This document shows, piece by piece, positions 25,713 to 35,638 of a DNA stretch of 64,000 nucleotides. This stretch comes from Seonamhaeicola maritimus. GTDB taxonomy: Bacteria; Bacteroidota; Bacteroidia; Flavobacteriales; Flavobacteriaceae. Every line of letters begins with the position of its first letter. Position 1 is the first letter of the stretch. The DNA lies in the NCBI RefSeq assembly GCF_008056315.1, contig NZ_VRKQ01000018.1, forward strand, positions 313,772 to 377,771, in the 5' to 3' direction. The position numbers and the translations under genes are program-made. Below the pieces are notes generated by a model that was not told the DNA's origin, made no database searches, and saw only the letters and a list, made by a program, of their open reading frames with translations.

Positions 25713-28094
25713 ATGAAACTTATAGACTTCATAAAATTAATATTAAAGCATAAAGTAATACTAGTATTTGTGCCATTACTAATAGGTAGCCTTGCAATAC
25801 TCCTAACAAGTAATCCAAATCATAAATATTACTCACAAACAATGCTATTTACAGGTTTGGCTTCTGGCTCATCTATAGATATGGATAAGTCTTTTAATTA
25901 TTTCGCATCCAATATTGCATTTGATAACTTAATAAACATTATTAATTCTAGAGAAACTCAAGAAGAAGTTGCAGTAAGATTATTGAGTCAACATTTATTG
26001 TTGGATGGTCCTGATGATAGATTTATTTCAAGTAAAAACTATAATGAACTTAAAAACGAAATACCACAAGACATATATAAATATGTTGTAAGATCATCCA
26101 AAACTAATTCAGAAAACACAATTCCATATGATTATGATAATGGAGGGGTAAAGTCTTTACCTGAATCTATTGATAAGATAGATTATGAGCAAACGGTTTC
26201 TAACCTAATGGCTTTAATGAATAGTGATAATGTGAATTTTGTTTATTCTTTATTAAATTTTGAACACCCAGTATATTCATTAGAAACTATATCAAAGGTG
26301 AAATCTATCCGTATCTCTAATAGTGATTTAGTGAAAATTAGTTATGAGGCGGATGATCCAGGTATTTGTCAACAAACCTTGGCCATTTTTAATGAGGTAT
26401 GTATAAGAAAGTATAAAGATTTAAAAGAAAATGGGTCTGATGCTGTGGTTAAGTATTTTGAATCTCAACTTGAAAAATCACAAAAAAACTTAACAGCTAT
26501 TGAAGAGCGACTACTAAAATTTAATCAAGATAATAGTATAATTAATTACTATGAGCAAAGTAAGGCGGTGGCTATTGTTAAGGAAGAACTTGAGGTAGAA
26601 TACAGCAATAAGAGAGCTGATCTTGCGGGTTCAGAGGCTTCAACTAGAAAACTTGAGCAAAAGCTAAAAATTCAAGAATTAATTCAGAATAAGAATGACC
26701 AAATTTTAAAAAACAAAAAGCGTCTAGGAGATTTACAATATAAGATTGTGATGATGGAAGCCAAATCTTTAGAATCTGAAGAACGGTTAAATGATCTTAA
26801 TAGCTTAAAAAAAGAAGCTAGTAATCTAGAAGAAGAAATAGAATCTAGTGTAAGCCAGTTATATTCATTTCAAAATAGCGTTGAAGGTGTTCCTATAAAA
26901 AAAGTTTTACCTCAATGGGTTGACCAAGTTGTAGAGACAGAAGACCTAAAGGCCAAACTTAATGTTATGGATACACGTAATAAAAAGTTTGAAGAAAAAT
27001 ACGCAAATTATGCACCAGCAGGTGCAAATCTTAAGCGTATAGAGCGTGAAATTAATGTAGCCGAAGAAGAATACCTTGAGATTTTACACGGACTTAATCT
27101 TGCTAAATTAAAATATCAAGATACCCAGTTATCAAGTAACCTAAAAGCCGTAGATCCGCCATATTATCCTTTAAAACCTATGCCGTCAAAAAGGAAATTA
27201 ATCATTATTGCTGTCTTGTTAGTAAGTTTTATTATGCTTTTAGGAGTCATTTTGGTAATGGAATTTTTTGATAATACATTAAAAAATATTGATATAGCTG
27301 AGGGCAAACTCAATATTCCTGCAATGGGAATGTTAGCTAAACTTTTTAAAACAAATGGACTGATAGATTTGATAAGTGTTCAAGATAGACTGATGGAACT
27401 ATCAATGCAAAATTTAAATCATACTTTAAAAAAGCAAAAGTCGGTCAACAAGCCAATGGTGATAACCATTTTCAGCATGCAAAAGGATGAAGGTAAAACT
27501 GTAATTGCAAATAATATAGCCAGAAAACTTGAGCAATCAGATAAAACAGTATTATTCCTGAATCATTCAAATATTGAAAAACAAAAAAATAATACAACCA
27601 AACACTCTTTGCTGCATAAACTTTTAGGGTATCAAGACCCAAGAAATGACTATAATCATCCATTTTTAAAAGCTTCTATTAAAGAAACAGATGGTATAGA
27701 TGTAACAGCATATAATGTAGATAAAACATTTTATAATGCTAAAACTTTTGAAGATTTGAATGGTAGTATGCCTAAGAAATCAAACCAAATTCCTGATTTT
27801 GTGATTATCGAATTGCCCAATATTTTAGAAGTTAATTATCCGGCAGATTTAATGATAAATTCAGATATAGCATTACTCGTGTGTAGGTCAAACAGACTTT
27901 GGTCTAAAGCGGATGAGAGCTTGTTAAATAATGTCAAAGAACTTACACCTTCAAAATTACAGTTTATTATAAATGGTGTAGAATTAAATGAGGTAGAGGC
28001 ACTTGTAGGAGAGTTGGTTAAGCAAAGGTCAAAATTCAGAAAACGAATAAAAAATATTCTTAGGCTACAGTTTTATTCAGAAAGTCATATATAA
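25713..28094 (+). CDS. Wzz/Wzc-like polysaccharide co-polymerase with degenerate BY-kinase domain
   Basis: 793 residues. An N-terminal transmembrane helix (about 12-30) precedes the Wzz periplasmic region. A long coiled coil (about 230-460) is followed by a second transmembrane helix (about 493-515) and a cytoplasmic CpsD-like domain. The Walker A variant is MQKDEGKT. The Walker A' aspartate is replaced by glutamate (FVIIELPN), and the C-terminus has only one tyrosine rather than a Tyr cluster. Chain-length control is therefore likely, but tyrosine autokinase activity is doubtful. It is the first gene after EPS promoter B and is followed by wzx- and wzy-like genes. Confidence 0.85.
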   Translation: MKLIDFIKLILKHKVILVFVPLLIGSLAILLTSNPNHKYYSQTMLFTGLASGSSIDMDKSFNYFASNIAFDNLINIINSRETQEEVAVRLLSQHLLLDGPDDRFISSKNYNELKNEIPQDIYKYVVRSSKTNSENTIPYDYDNGGVKSLPESIDKIDYEQTVSNLMALMNSDNVNFVYSLLNFEHPVYSLETISKVKSIRISNSDLVKISYEADDPGICQQTLAIFNEVCIRKYKDLKENGSDAVVKYFESQLEKSQKNLTAIEERLLKFNQDNSIINYYEQSKAVAIVKEELEVEYSNKRADLAGSEASTRKLEQKLKIQELIQNKNDQILKNKKRLGDLQYKIVMMEAKSLESEERLNDLNSLKKEASNLEEEIESSVSQLYSFQNSVEGVPIKKVLPQWVDQVVETEDLKAKLNVMDTRNKKFEEKYANYAPAGANLKRIEREINVAEEEYLEILHGLNLAKLKYQDTQLSSNLKAVDPPYYPLKPMPSKRKLIIIAVLLVSFIMLLGVILVMEFFDNTLKNIDIAEGKLNIPAMGMLAKLFKTNGLIDLISVQDRLMELSMQNLNHTLKKQKSVNKPMVITIFSMQKDEGKTVIANNIARKLEQSDKTVLFLNHSNIEKQKNNTTKHSLLHKLLGYQDPRNDYNHPFLKASIKETDGIDVTAYNVDKTFYNAKTFEDLNGSMPKKSNQIPDFVIIELPNILEVNYPADLMINSDIALLVCRSNRLWSKADESLLNNVKELTPSKLQFIINGVELNEVEALVGELVKQRSKFRKRIKNILRLQFYSESHI

Positions 28095-28099
28095 CAAGT

Positions 28100-29467
28100 A
28101 TGTATCAATTTATAGCAAAAATTTTAAAAGAAGATAATTTCTTGTCATTAGCGGGAAACCTTATTATTGCGGTTTTTGGTCTTGGTAGTTTTGCCTTGTT
28201 GGCTAGGGGCCTAGATCCAATATATTTTGCACAATGGGTATTATTTATTTCGGGAGGAGCTTTAGTTGAAATGTTACGTTTTGGAGTAACTAATAATGGT
28301 TTGGTTAGATTCTTAAGTGGTGCGTCTAAAACGGCAAGCGCTCAATTAATAGGTTCTAATGTGCTTATAAGTTTTGTTACTACTCTGATAATAACAGTAT
28401 TGCTAATTGGTTTTAAATTCCTATTTAAAGATTCTATAAATAATTCTGGTTATGTTCTCTTTTTTTCTTGGTACCCTATATTGGCATTTGTAAACCTACC
28501 ATGGAACAATGCGCTTGTTGTAATGCAGGCAAAAATGAATTATGGAAAAATGCTTGTTATAAAAGCTATTAATAGTGGTTTGTTCTTTTTGTTTTTAGTC
28601 CTTAATTATATCGTGTTTAATCTTTCTGTTATTGAATTAGTTTGGGCATTGATTATTATAAACCTTTTTACATCTACGCTTTGTGTTATTAATAACTGGG
28701 ATGGTTTAAAGTTCATAAAAAAGGCGAATAAAGGAACCAATAAAACTCTATTAAATTTTGGTAAGTATAGTACATTTACATTAATAGGAACAAATTTATT
28801 AAGGAATGCTGACATACTTATTATAAGTATAAGCCCTCTAGGAACTGCTGCAGTTGCATTGTTTAGTATTCCATTAAAATTAACAGAATTACAACAAATT
28901 CCGTTGAGAAGTTTTGCTGCTACAGCTTTTCCTAAAATGTCAAAAGCCAGTTTAGAAGGAAATATTAAAAAAGTACAAGGCCTATTTCATTCATACTCTG
29001 GCGCTTTAACATATTTGTTCTTGTTTATTTCTATAATCACGTTTGTTTTTGCTGAATTTTTTGTTGTATTAATTTCAGGTTATCAATATTTAGATCCAGA
29101 AACTACAAGTTTCAATATTGTAACACTTGTTAGAATACTTTCTGTATATGGTCTACTTCTACCTATAGATAGAATGACAGGAATAGGTTTAGATAGTATT
29201 AATAAACCTAATATTAATGCCTTAAAAGTAATAGTAATGTTAGGCGCAAATATTATTGGTGATTTAATTGCTGTTTACATTTTTAATTCCTTAGAATTAG
29301 TTGCCGTATCTACGTTGGTGTTTACTTCAATTGGAATAGGATTAGGTTGGTACTTCCTTAATAAGGAATGTAAAATAACCTCAATTGAAATATTTAAAAG
29401 CGGCAATAGGTTTTATAATGGTCTATGGGTTCAAACTAAGGTTCTTTTACAACAATTTAAGGTTTAA
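28100..29467 (+). CDS. Wzx-like polysaccharide flippase
   Basis: 455 residues, about 12 to 14 hydrophobic helices along the whole length, with the MATE/Wzx-type N-terminal pattern GLGSFALLARGLDPIYFAQW and a mid-protein amphipathic segment. It would flip undecaprenyl-linked repeat units to the periplasmic face. Its start lies 5 bp after the co-polymerase gene and it is 8 bp from the polymerase gene, as expected for a Wzx/Wzy pathway. Substrate specificity cannot be read. Confidence 0.82.
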   Translation: MYQFIAKILKEDNFLSLAGNLIIAVFGLGSFALLARGLDPIYFAQWVLFISGGALVEMLRFGVTNNGLVRFLSGASKTASAQLIGSNVLISFVTTLIITVLLIGFKFLFKDSINNSGYVLFFSWYPILAFVNLPWNNALVVMQAKMNYGKMLVIKAINSGLFFLFLVLNYIVFNLSVIELVWALIIINLFTSTLCVINNWDGLKFIKKANKGTNKTLLNFGKYSTFTLIGTNLLRNADILIISISPLGTAAVALFSIPLKLTELQQIPLRSFAATAFPKMSKASLEGNIKKVQGLFHSYSGALTYLFLFISIITFVFAEFFVVLISGYQYLDPETTSFNIVTLVRILSVYGLLLPIDRMTGIGLDSINKPNINALKVIVMLGANIIGDLIAVYIFNSLELVAVSTLVFTSIGIGLGWYFLNKECKITSIEIFKSGNRFYNGLWVQTKVLLQQFKV

Positions 29468-29475
29468 AAAAAGGT

Positions 29476-30957
29476 ATGAGTTCATTTAATAATGATATAA
29501 ACCCTTTTGAAGCCAATTCTGGTTCCCTACGATTAGCTAATCTCAATATTCTAATTCCTGTAATTGCTATTGCATTATTAATGGCTTTAGTTATTATTAA
29601 AATTGAAATTTTAGGCTTTATATTATGGCTTACCCTTTTTTTTGTTATTGCCCTATTGTATGTAATATTTAAAAACCCAAAAACGGGTATTTTTCTTTTA
29701 ATTATTTTGGGGTTCTTTGTTACAGGTGCGGGAAGATATGTTACAGCACCTTGGGGTTTAACAATAGATGCCTTGTTGGTGCTAATATATATAGCATTAT
29801 TTTTCAAAGCATTTGCCGAAAAAATTCATTGGATAAAAGCAAAATCAAGTTTAACTTGGGTTGTAACTATTTGGATGGGTTATATTTTACTTCAAATAGG
29901 CAATCCTGAGGCTCAAAGTATTGAGGCCTGGTTTTATGCCATGCGTGGTGTAGCTTTATATCAATGGCTTTCCATACCGTTGTTATTTATACTATTTAAT
30001 AAGTCAAAGGATTTAGATACTTTTTTTATTATTTGGGGAATTTTATCATTACTAGGGACTCTAAAAGGATTTCAACAATTCCATTTTGGAGTAGATCCTT
30101 TTGAGCAGCGATGGTTAAATCAAGGAGGTGCTGAAACTCACATACTTTTTGGAAAACTTCGAGTTTTTTCTTTTTATTCTGATGCTGGACAATTTGGTGC
30201 ATCCCAAGGACATGCTGGAGTTGTATTTGGTATTTTGGCTTTATTCAAAAAGGGTAATTTAAAATTAAAATCATTTTTTGCATTTGTGGCGTTAGCTGGT
30301 TTTTTGGGAATGCTAATCTCTGGAACCCGAGGTGCTATTGCCGTACCTGCCCTAGGTGGAATTATGTTCTTAATTCTTAAAAAGAATATAAAAATTCTTG
30401 TTTTAGGAGGTATATTGGGTATATCCGTATTTATATTTTTTGCTTATACAACTATTGGTCAAGGTAATGCAGAAATTAGAAGGATGCGTACTGCTTTCGA
30501 TCCAAATGAAGCTTCTCTTCAGGTACGACTAGCTAACCAGAATAAATTAAAGGGATATCTTGCTTCCCGTCCTTTTGGTGGTGGTGTTGGGGCCACAGGA
30601 AATTGGGGGCAACGTTTTACACCTCATACTTTTTTGGCAAATACCGCTACTGATAGTTGGTATGTAATGATTTGGGCAGATACTGGAGCAGTAGGGCTTA
30701 TTTACTACTTATTTATGATCTTTTTTATTTTAATTACAGGAGCTTATAATGTTATGTATAAGATAAAGGATGATTGGCTAAAATCCCAAATTGGTGCTTT
30801 GGTATGTGGTATGGCCGGAATTATGATGGCCTCTTATGGTAATGGTGTATTCGGACAAATGCCAACAGGTATACTTATGTATGTTGGTATGGTTTTTATG
30901 TTTATTTCACCTAAAATGGACAAGTTGAAACAAAAAACTGCCATTCAACTACACTAA
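29476..30957 (+). CDS. Wzy-like O-antigen/EPS polymerase
   Basis: 493 residues, about ten to twelve transmembrane helices, with a large periplasmic loop at about 350-400 (RLANQNKLKGYLASRPFGGGVG) of the kind found in the Wzy_C/O-antigen ligase family. The predicted role is polymerisation of flipped repeat units. The last five codons overlap the first half-site of EPS promoter C (30941), so coding and regulatory sequence share bases here. Confidence 0.8.
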   Translation: MSSFNNDINPFEANSGSLRLANLNILIPVIAIALLMALVIIKIEILGFILWLTLFFVIALLYVIFKNPKTGIFLLIILGFFVTGAGRYVTAPWGLTIDALLVLIYIALFFKAFAEKIHWIKAKSSLTWVVTIWMGYILLQIGNPEAQSIEAWFYAMRGVALYQWLSIPLLFILFNKSKDLDTFFIIWGILSLLGTLKGFQQFHFGVDPFEQRWLNQGGAETHILFGKLRVFSFYSDAGQFGASQGHAGVVFGILALFKKGNLKLKSFFAFVALAGFLGMLISGTRGAIAVPALGGIMFLILKKNIKILVLGGILGISVFIFFAYTTIGQGNAEIRRMRTAFDPNEASLQVRLANQNKLKGYLASRPFGGGVGATGNWGQRFTPHTFLANTATDSWYVMIWADTGAVGLIYYLFMIFFILITGAYNVMYKIKDDWLKSQIGALVCGMAGIMMASYGNGVFGQMPTGILMYVGMVFMFISPKMDKLKQKTAIQLH

Positions 30958-31010
30958 ACCTCTATCCGTCGAAATATCCCTCAATACGGTATTGTCTAAA
31001 TGTAAGTTTG
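30941..31010 (+). promoter_or_regulatory. EPS promoter C: paired LytTR-like half-sites and -7 box
   Basis: CCATTCAACTACAC begins at 30941, inside the end of the polymerase gene. CCGTCGAAAT begins at 30966 (25 bp) and TAAGTTTG is at 31003-31010, again 37 bp after the second half-site. It heads the PRTase-HAD and glycosyltransferase genes. Confidence 0.75.
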
Positions 31011-31030
31011 TACTATAAAAATTTAGTATT

Positions 31031-32020
31031 ATGAACTATAGAAGTATAGACGATTTAAACAATGTAATTCTTAAACAGCTTCATTTAATACCAAGAGATA
31101 TTGATCTTATTGTTGGAGTTCCTAGAAGTGGTATGTTACCAGCTAATTTAATGGCATTATACCTTAATTTACCTTATACTGATATTCATTCTTTTATGAA
31201 TGGGGTTATCTACAAATCTGGAGCAAGGAAGCAATTTTTTAATGAAAGTCATTATAAAAATATATTAGTAGTTGATGACTCTATTGCTTCAGGATCAGCT
31301 ATAAAAGAATGTAAAAAAGATTTAAATCATTTAGAGTCTAAATTCAACATTAAATATTGTGCAATCTACTTTACACCAGAAAACAAAAATATGGCAGATA
31401 TTGCTTTTGAAGCCATTCCTACACCTAGATATTTTCAGTGGAATATATTTAACCATACAACTCTGGAAAAAGCATGTTTTGATATTGATGGTGTGCTTTG
31501 TGTTGATCCATCAAAAGAGCAAAATGATGATGGTGCTTTGTATAAGTCTTTTTTACTTAATGCAGCACCACTTTATATTCCAGGGAGTAAAATAGGGACT
31601 ATTGTAACCTCTAGACTTGAAAAATATAGAACTGAAACAGAAACCTGGTTGAAGAATAATGGAATTCATTATGATAAACTAGTAATGCTGGATTTACCAG
31701 ATATGAAAGCGAGACAAAAAGCTAACAATCATGCTGGACATAAAGCAAAGGAATATCAATTAAGTAATTACAATTTATTTGTAGAGAGTGACTTGTGTCA
31801 AGCTATTGAAATCAATAGAAAGACAAAGAAACCTGTATTCTGCACAGAAAATTTTAAAATGATTTATGATTCTGAGTCCATGATATATAATTTAAAAAGC
31901 GGTAAATACCTTCCTTTTCTTCATCGTTATGGATTAAGGCTAAGAGATACAATTAGAAAGTTCAAAGTTCAGAATCAAAAGCAAACCATTAAAGAAGCCT
32001 CAACAAGTACCAATTTATAA
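31031..32020 (+). CDS. Phosphoribosyltransferase-HAD phosphatase fusion protein
   Basis: 329 residues. The N-terminal PRTase fold (about 1-130) has the PRPP loop ILVVDDSIASGSAIKE and an upstream IVGVPRSGMLPANLMA. The middle and C-terminal HAD-like region starts with the phosphatase nucleophile motif CFDIDGVLCVD (about 153) and continues with IVTSRLEKYRTET and a late LFVESD motif. Both active-site signatures look intact. The combination suggests formation or salvage of a phosphorylated sugar or nucleotide precursor, but no substrate is known. It is the first gene after EPS promoter C. Confidence 0.8.
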   Translation: MNYRSIDDLNNVILKQLHLIPRDIDLIVGVPRSGMLPANLMALYLNLPYTDIHSFMNGVIYKSGARKQFFNESHYKNILVVDDSIASGSAIKECKKDLNHLESKFNIKYCAIYFTPENKNMADIAFEAIPTPRYFQWNIFNHTTLEKACFDIDGVLCVDPSKEQNDDGALYKSFLLNAAPLYIPGSKIGTIVTSRLEKYRTETETWLKNNGIHYDKLVMLDLPDMKARQKANNHAGHKAKEYQLSNYNLFVESDLCQAIEINRKTKKPVFCTENFKMIYDSESMIYNLKSGKYLPFLHRYGLRLRDTIRKFKVQNQKQTIKEASTSTNL

Positions 32021-32047
32021 TTGTGGTTTTATAAACACTTAAAAATT

Positions 32048-33259
32048 ATGTCTTTTATGCAATTAATAGAATATATTTTAAAAGGAATTGAATACAGTGT
32101 GTTTGGTTACTTCATGATGTCCAGTTTATACATATTTGTTTTTGCTTTTGCTGGCCATTTCTACAAAAATCGTAGAGTTAGTTATAGTAAAGTCCAAAAT
32201 AGAATAGCGGTACTTATTCCCGCATATAAGGAAGACACTGTGATTGTTGAAGTAGCTAAAATGGCACTAGAGCAAAAATATCCCACTGAATATTTTGATG
32301 TGGTAATTATTGCCGATTCTTTAAAAAAACAAACTATAGCAGCTCTAAATGAACTTCCAATTATACTTACAGAGGTATCATTTAAGAGAAGTACAAAATC
32401 TAAAGCTTTAAATTTTGCAATGGACAACCTTAGTAAGTCTTATGATGTTGCTTTAGTCTTAGATGCTGACAATATTATGGAGCCTGAATTTTTGGTGAAA
32501 ATCAATGATGCTTTTCAAAAAGGAAACCAAATAGTACAGGGGCATAGAAAGGCAAAAAATCTAAATACCTCATTTGCCATATTAGATGCGGCAAGTGAAG
32601 AAATAAACAATCACATATTTAGAAAAGGTCATAGAGTTTTGGGTTTATCCTCTGGACTAATAGGTTCGGGAATGGCATTTAATTACAATTTGTTTAAATC
32701 AATGATGGCATCAGTTAAGGCCATTGGAGGTTTTGATAAGGAGTTAGAGTTTAAATTCGCCATGAATAAAATTGAAATTGAATATTTACAAGATGCCATT
32801 GTCTTGGACGAAAAAATTCAAAAATCATCTGATTTTTCTAACCAGCGTAGAAGATGGCTCTCAACACAGTTTGTCTATTTACAAAAATACTTTGGCAGTG
32901 GTTGTAAAGAACTTTTCTTAAAAGGTAATATTAATTTCTTTGATAAACTTTGGCAAATGTTGATTCCACCAAGAATATTGCTTATTGGATTAACCTTTTT
33001 TATATCCTTAATTTATTTTGCTTTACCATTTATATTTAACATGGAATACCCAAGCCTTACTAATTTCTGGTATTTCAATCTGCTTATAACAGTTATTGCA
33101 TTTGTTTTAGCTCTACCAAGATCATTTTATAATCTACAGACATTAAAAGCATTGATTTCATTGCCCTCGGCTTTTATTAGAATGGCACTATTGCTTTTCA
33201 AACTTAAAGGAGCGAACAAGAAATTTATTCATACCGTGCACGGAACAATCAAAAATTAA
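32048..33259 (+). CDS. Membrane-bound processive family 2 glycosyltransferase
   Basis: 403 residues from ATG 32048; an in-frame TTG at 32021 directly abuts the previous stop and is less likely. One N-terminal transmembrane helix is followed by a GT-A domain (RIAVLIPAYKED, nucleotide-binding LDADN, GSGMAFN) and the processive-synthase signature QRRRW near residue 270. Two to four C-terminal helices complete the cellulose-synthase-like plan. It likely builds part of the polymer backbone at the inner membrane. The donor sugar is not known. Confidence 0.85.
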   Translation: MSFMQLIEYILKGIEYSVFGYFMMSSLYIFVFAFAGHFYKNRRVSYSKVQNRIAVLIPAYKEDTVIVEVAKMALEQKYPTEYFDVVIIADSLKKQTIAALNELPIILTEVSFKRSTKSKALNFAMDNLSKSYDVALVLDADNIMEPEFLVKINDAFQKGNQIVQGHRKAKNLNTSFAILDAASEEINNHIFRKGHRVLGLSSGLIGSGMAFNYNLFKSMMASVKAIGGFDKELEFKFAMNKIEIEYLQDAIVLDEKIQKSSDFSNQRRRWLSTQFVYLQKYFGSGCKELFLKGNINFFDKLWQMLIPPRILLIGLTFFISLIYFALPFIFNMEYPSLTNFWYFNLLITVIAFVLALPRSFYNLQTLKALISLPSAFIRMALLLFKLKGANKKFIHTVHGTIKN

Positions 33260-33264
33260 AAATT

Positions 33265-34419
33265 ATGAGAATAGGTATAGAGGCTCAAAGATTATTTCGT
33301 CCTCATAAGCATGGTATGGACATAGTAGCTCGTGAATTAATTTTAAATCTTCAAGTTATAGATAAAGAGAATGATTATTTCATTTTTGTAAAACCTGACC
33401 AGGATAAATCAGCAATTAAAAGTACAGCAAACTTTAAGGTTGTAGAAATTCCGGGTGGCCCTTATCCATGGTGGGAGCAGTTTAAATTGCCAAGAATTGC
33501 CAAATCATATAATTGTGACATATTACATTGTACTAGTAATACTGCGCCTTATTATAAGAACATTCCTTTGATTACAACACTTCATGATATTATTTATATG
33601 GAAGGTAGTATATTGAATTTGTTATTTAATAAAGCATCTCTATATCAAAAATTTGGCAATCTATATAGAAGGGTTATTGTGAGTAAAGTGATAAAGAATA
33701 GTAGACGTCTTATTACTGTTTCAAATTTTGAAAAAGAGAACATAACTAAATATTTTAAGCTAAAACACAAGGAAATTAAAGCTGTTCATAATGGAGTGAA
33801 TAAAACATTTACGGTAAATATGGATGCTGATCACATAGAAAGGGTAAAATCAAAGTATAAATTACCGGAAAACTATTTTCTGCATATAGCTAATAAAGAC
33901 CCAAGAAAGAATACTAAAAAAGTGCTGATAGCATTCAAAGATTTTTTGGAAAGAACCACTTCCAAACAAAAGCTTTTGATGCTCGGATGTAAAGATGCTG
34001 ACCTAAAAATTTCATTAAATGACATTGGAGCTATAGATCTTTACAATCACATTATTTTAACTGGATATGTTTCAGATGAAGACTTGCCAGTAATTTATAA
34101 GTTGTCTCAACTTTTTTTGTTTCCATCGCTAAGGGAAGGATTTGGGATACCAATTATAGAGGCCATGGCTTGTGGTGTTCCAGTTATTACATCAAATACT
34201 TCTTCAATGCCAGAAGTAGCAGGTAATGCAGCTCACTTAATTGATCCAAATAAAATAGAGGATATATCTAGTGCAATGCTGAAGATTGTTTCTAACGAAA
34301 ACTATAAAAACATGCTAATTCATAGGGGACTTAAACGAAGTAAAGAGTTTTCTTGGAATAAAATGGCATTTCAAGTTTTAGAGCAATACAAACAATTATA
34401 TAAAGAAATTAACACCTAA
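33265..34419 (+). CDS. Family 4 glycosyltransferase (GT-B)
   Basis: 384 residues, soluble GT-B fold. The N-terminal acceptor domain is followed by the linker motif HNGVNKTF and the donor-binding region FPSLREGFGIPIIEAMACGVPVITSNTSSMPEV, with the EX7E-type acidic residues expected of retaining GT4 enzymes. It starts 5 bp after the preceding glycosyltransferase and ends 4 bp before the next. It would add a sugar to the lipid-linked repeat unit in the cytoplasm. Confidence 0.9.
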   Translation: MRIGIEAQRLFRPHKHGMDIVARELILNLQVIDKENDYFIFVKPDQDKSAIKSTANFKVVEIPGGPYPWWEQFKLPRIAKSYNCDILHCTSNTAPYYKNIPLITTLHDIIYMEGSILNLLFNKASLYQKFGNLYRRVIVSKVIKNSRRLITVSNFEKENITKYFKLKHKEIKAVHNGVNKTFTVNMDADHIERVKSKYKLPENYFLHIANKDPRKNTKKVLIAFKDFLERTTSKQKLLMLGCKDADLKISLNDIGAIDLYNHIILTGYVSDEDLPVIYKLSQLFLFPSLREGFGIPIIEAMACGVPVITSNTSSMPEVAGNAAHLIDPNKIEDISSAMLKIVSNENYKNMLIHRGLKRSKEFSWNKMAFQVLEQYKQLYKEINT

Positions 34420-34423
34420 GGTT

Positions 34424-35638
34424 ATGATAAAAGGAAAAGATATTGTCATTATTGGTATTCAACCATGGGATATTGAAATTGGAAGTAATTGCAAAAATAT
34501 AGCCCTTGAATTTGCTAAAGATAATCGAGTGCTTTATGTAAATCCACCAATGGATAGAATAACACGAATAAAACAAAAGAATAATCAAAGAATTCAAAAA
34601 AGAATTAGAATAGCAAAAGGGCAAATTCCGAATCTTGAAAAGATAAGTGATAACCTTTGGAATGTTTATCCCAAAAACACAGTAGAATCTATAAACTGGG
34701 TTGGTTCTCACAGTATTTTTAAAATTTTAAATAAGCGGAATGCTCATTTATTATCAAGTGATATTAAATCGGCGATAAAACGCTTAAACTTTTCAGATTT
34801 CATTTTGTTTAATGATAGCTCAATGTTTCTTGGACTTCATTTAAAAGAATTGCTTCAACCAAAAGTGTATGCATACTATATGAGGGATTATCTTGTAAAA
34901 GTACCTTATTGGCAAAAGCATGGAGAGAGAATAGAACCGCACGTTGTTGAAAAAGCAGATGTACTTACTACTAACTCTGATTTTTTTGCTGAGTTTGGTT
35001 TGAGATATAATCCTCATAGTTATATGGTAGGACAAGGTTGTGATGTTTCTCATTTTAGTGATGAAGATGATACTATAAAAGTACCTAATGACTTTAATGA
35101 TATACCGTCACCAGTAATTGGGTATGTTGGTTCTTTAACAACACTAAGGCTTGATATTAAACTACTTGAACACATTGCAAACGAAAGAAAAGACTGGAGT
35201 ATTGTTTTGGTTGGGCCAGAAGATGAGGATTTTAAGAAGTCCGAATTACACAACTTGCCAAACGTGTATTTTTTAGGAAGAAAAGATAGTTCTGAACTCC
35301 CAAATTATGTAAAAGGGTTTGATGTGGCTATGAACCCACAGTTGATAAACAACTTAACCATTGGGAATTATCCACGAAAAATCGATGAATATTTAGCAAT
35401 GGGTAAACCTATTATTGCAACTAAAACTAAAGCCATGGAGATGTTTAAAGATTCTGTTTACCTAGGCTCTACAAAAGAACAATACATAGAATTAATAGAA
35501 AAGGCCTTAATAGAAGACTCAAAAGAACGTGCCAAAGATAGAATTAATGTAGCTAAAAGTCATACTTGGACGAACAATGTTGAAGCAATTTATAATGCTA
35601 TAATAACGGCTACTAAACACAAAGTGAAATGGGATTAA
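34424..35638 (+). CDS. GT-B glycosyltransferase (TuaH-like)
   Basis: 404 residues. Its opening (IVIIGIQPWDIEIGSNCKNIALEFA ... VLYVNPPMDR) and later segment (VIGYVGSLTTLRLDIKLLEHI; MNPQLINNLTIGNYPRKIDEYLAMGKPIIATKT) resemble TuaH-type glycosyltransferases. No membrane segments are seen. It overlaps the acetyltransferase gene by 10 bp, so the two are coupled. Sugar specificity is unknown. Confidence 0.8.
   Translation: MIKGKDIVIIGIQPWDIEIGSNCKNIALEFAKDNRVLYVNPPMDRITRIKQKNNQRIQKRIRIAKGQIPNLEKISDNLWNVYPKNTVESINWVGSHSIFKILNKRNAHLLSSDIKSAIKRLNFSDFILFNDSSMFLGLHLKELLQPKVYAYYMRDYLVKVPYWQKHGERIEPHVVEKADVLTTNSDFFAEFGLRYNPHSYMVGQGCDVSHFSDEDDTIKVPNDFNDIPSPVIGYVGSLTTLRLDIKLLEHIANERKDWSIVLVGPEDEDFKKSELHNLPNVYFLGRKDSSELPNYVKGFDVAMNPQLINNLTIGNYPRKIDEYLAMGKPIIATKTKAMEMFKDSVYLGSTKEQYIELIEKALIEDSKERAKDRINVAKSHTWTNNVEAIYNAIITATKHKVKWD

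Noticed and set aside
34409-35253. Leftward frames antisense to the TuaH-like glycosyltransferase
   Set aside because: Low-complexity hydrophobic translations inside a well-supported gene.
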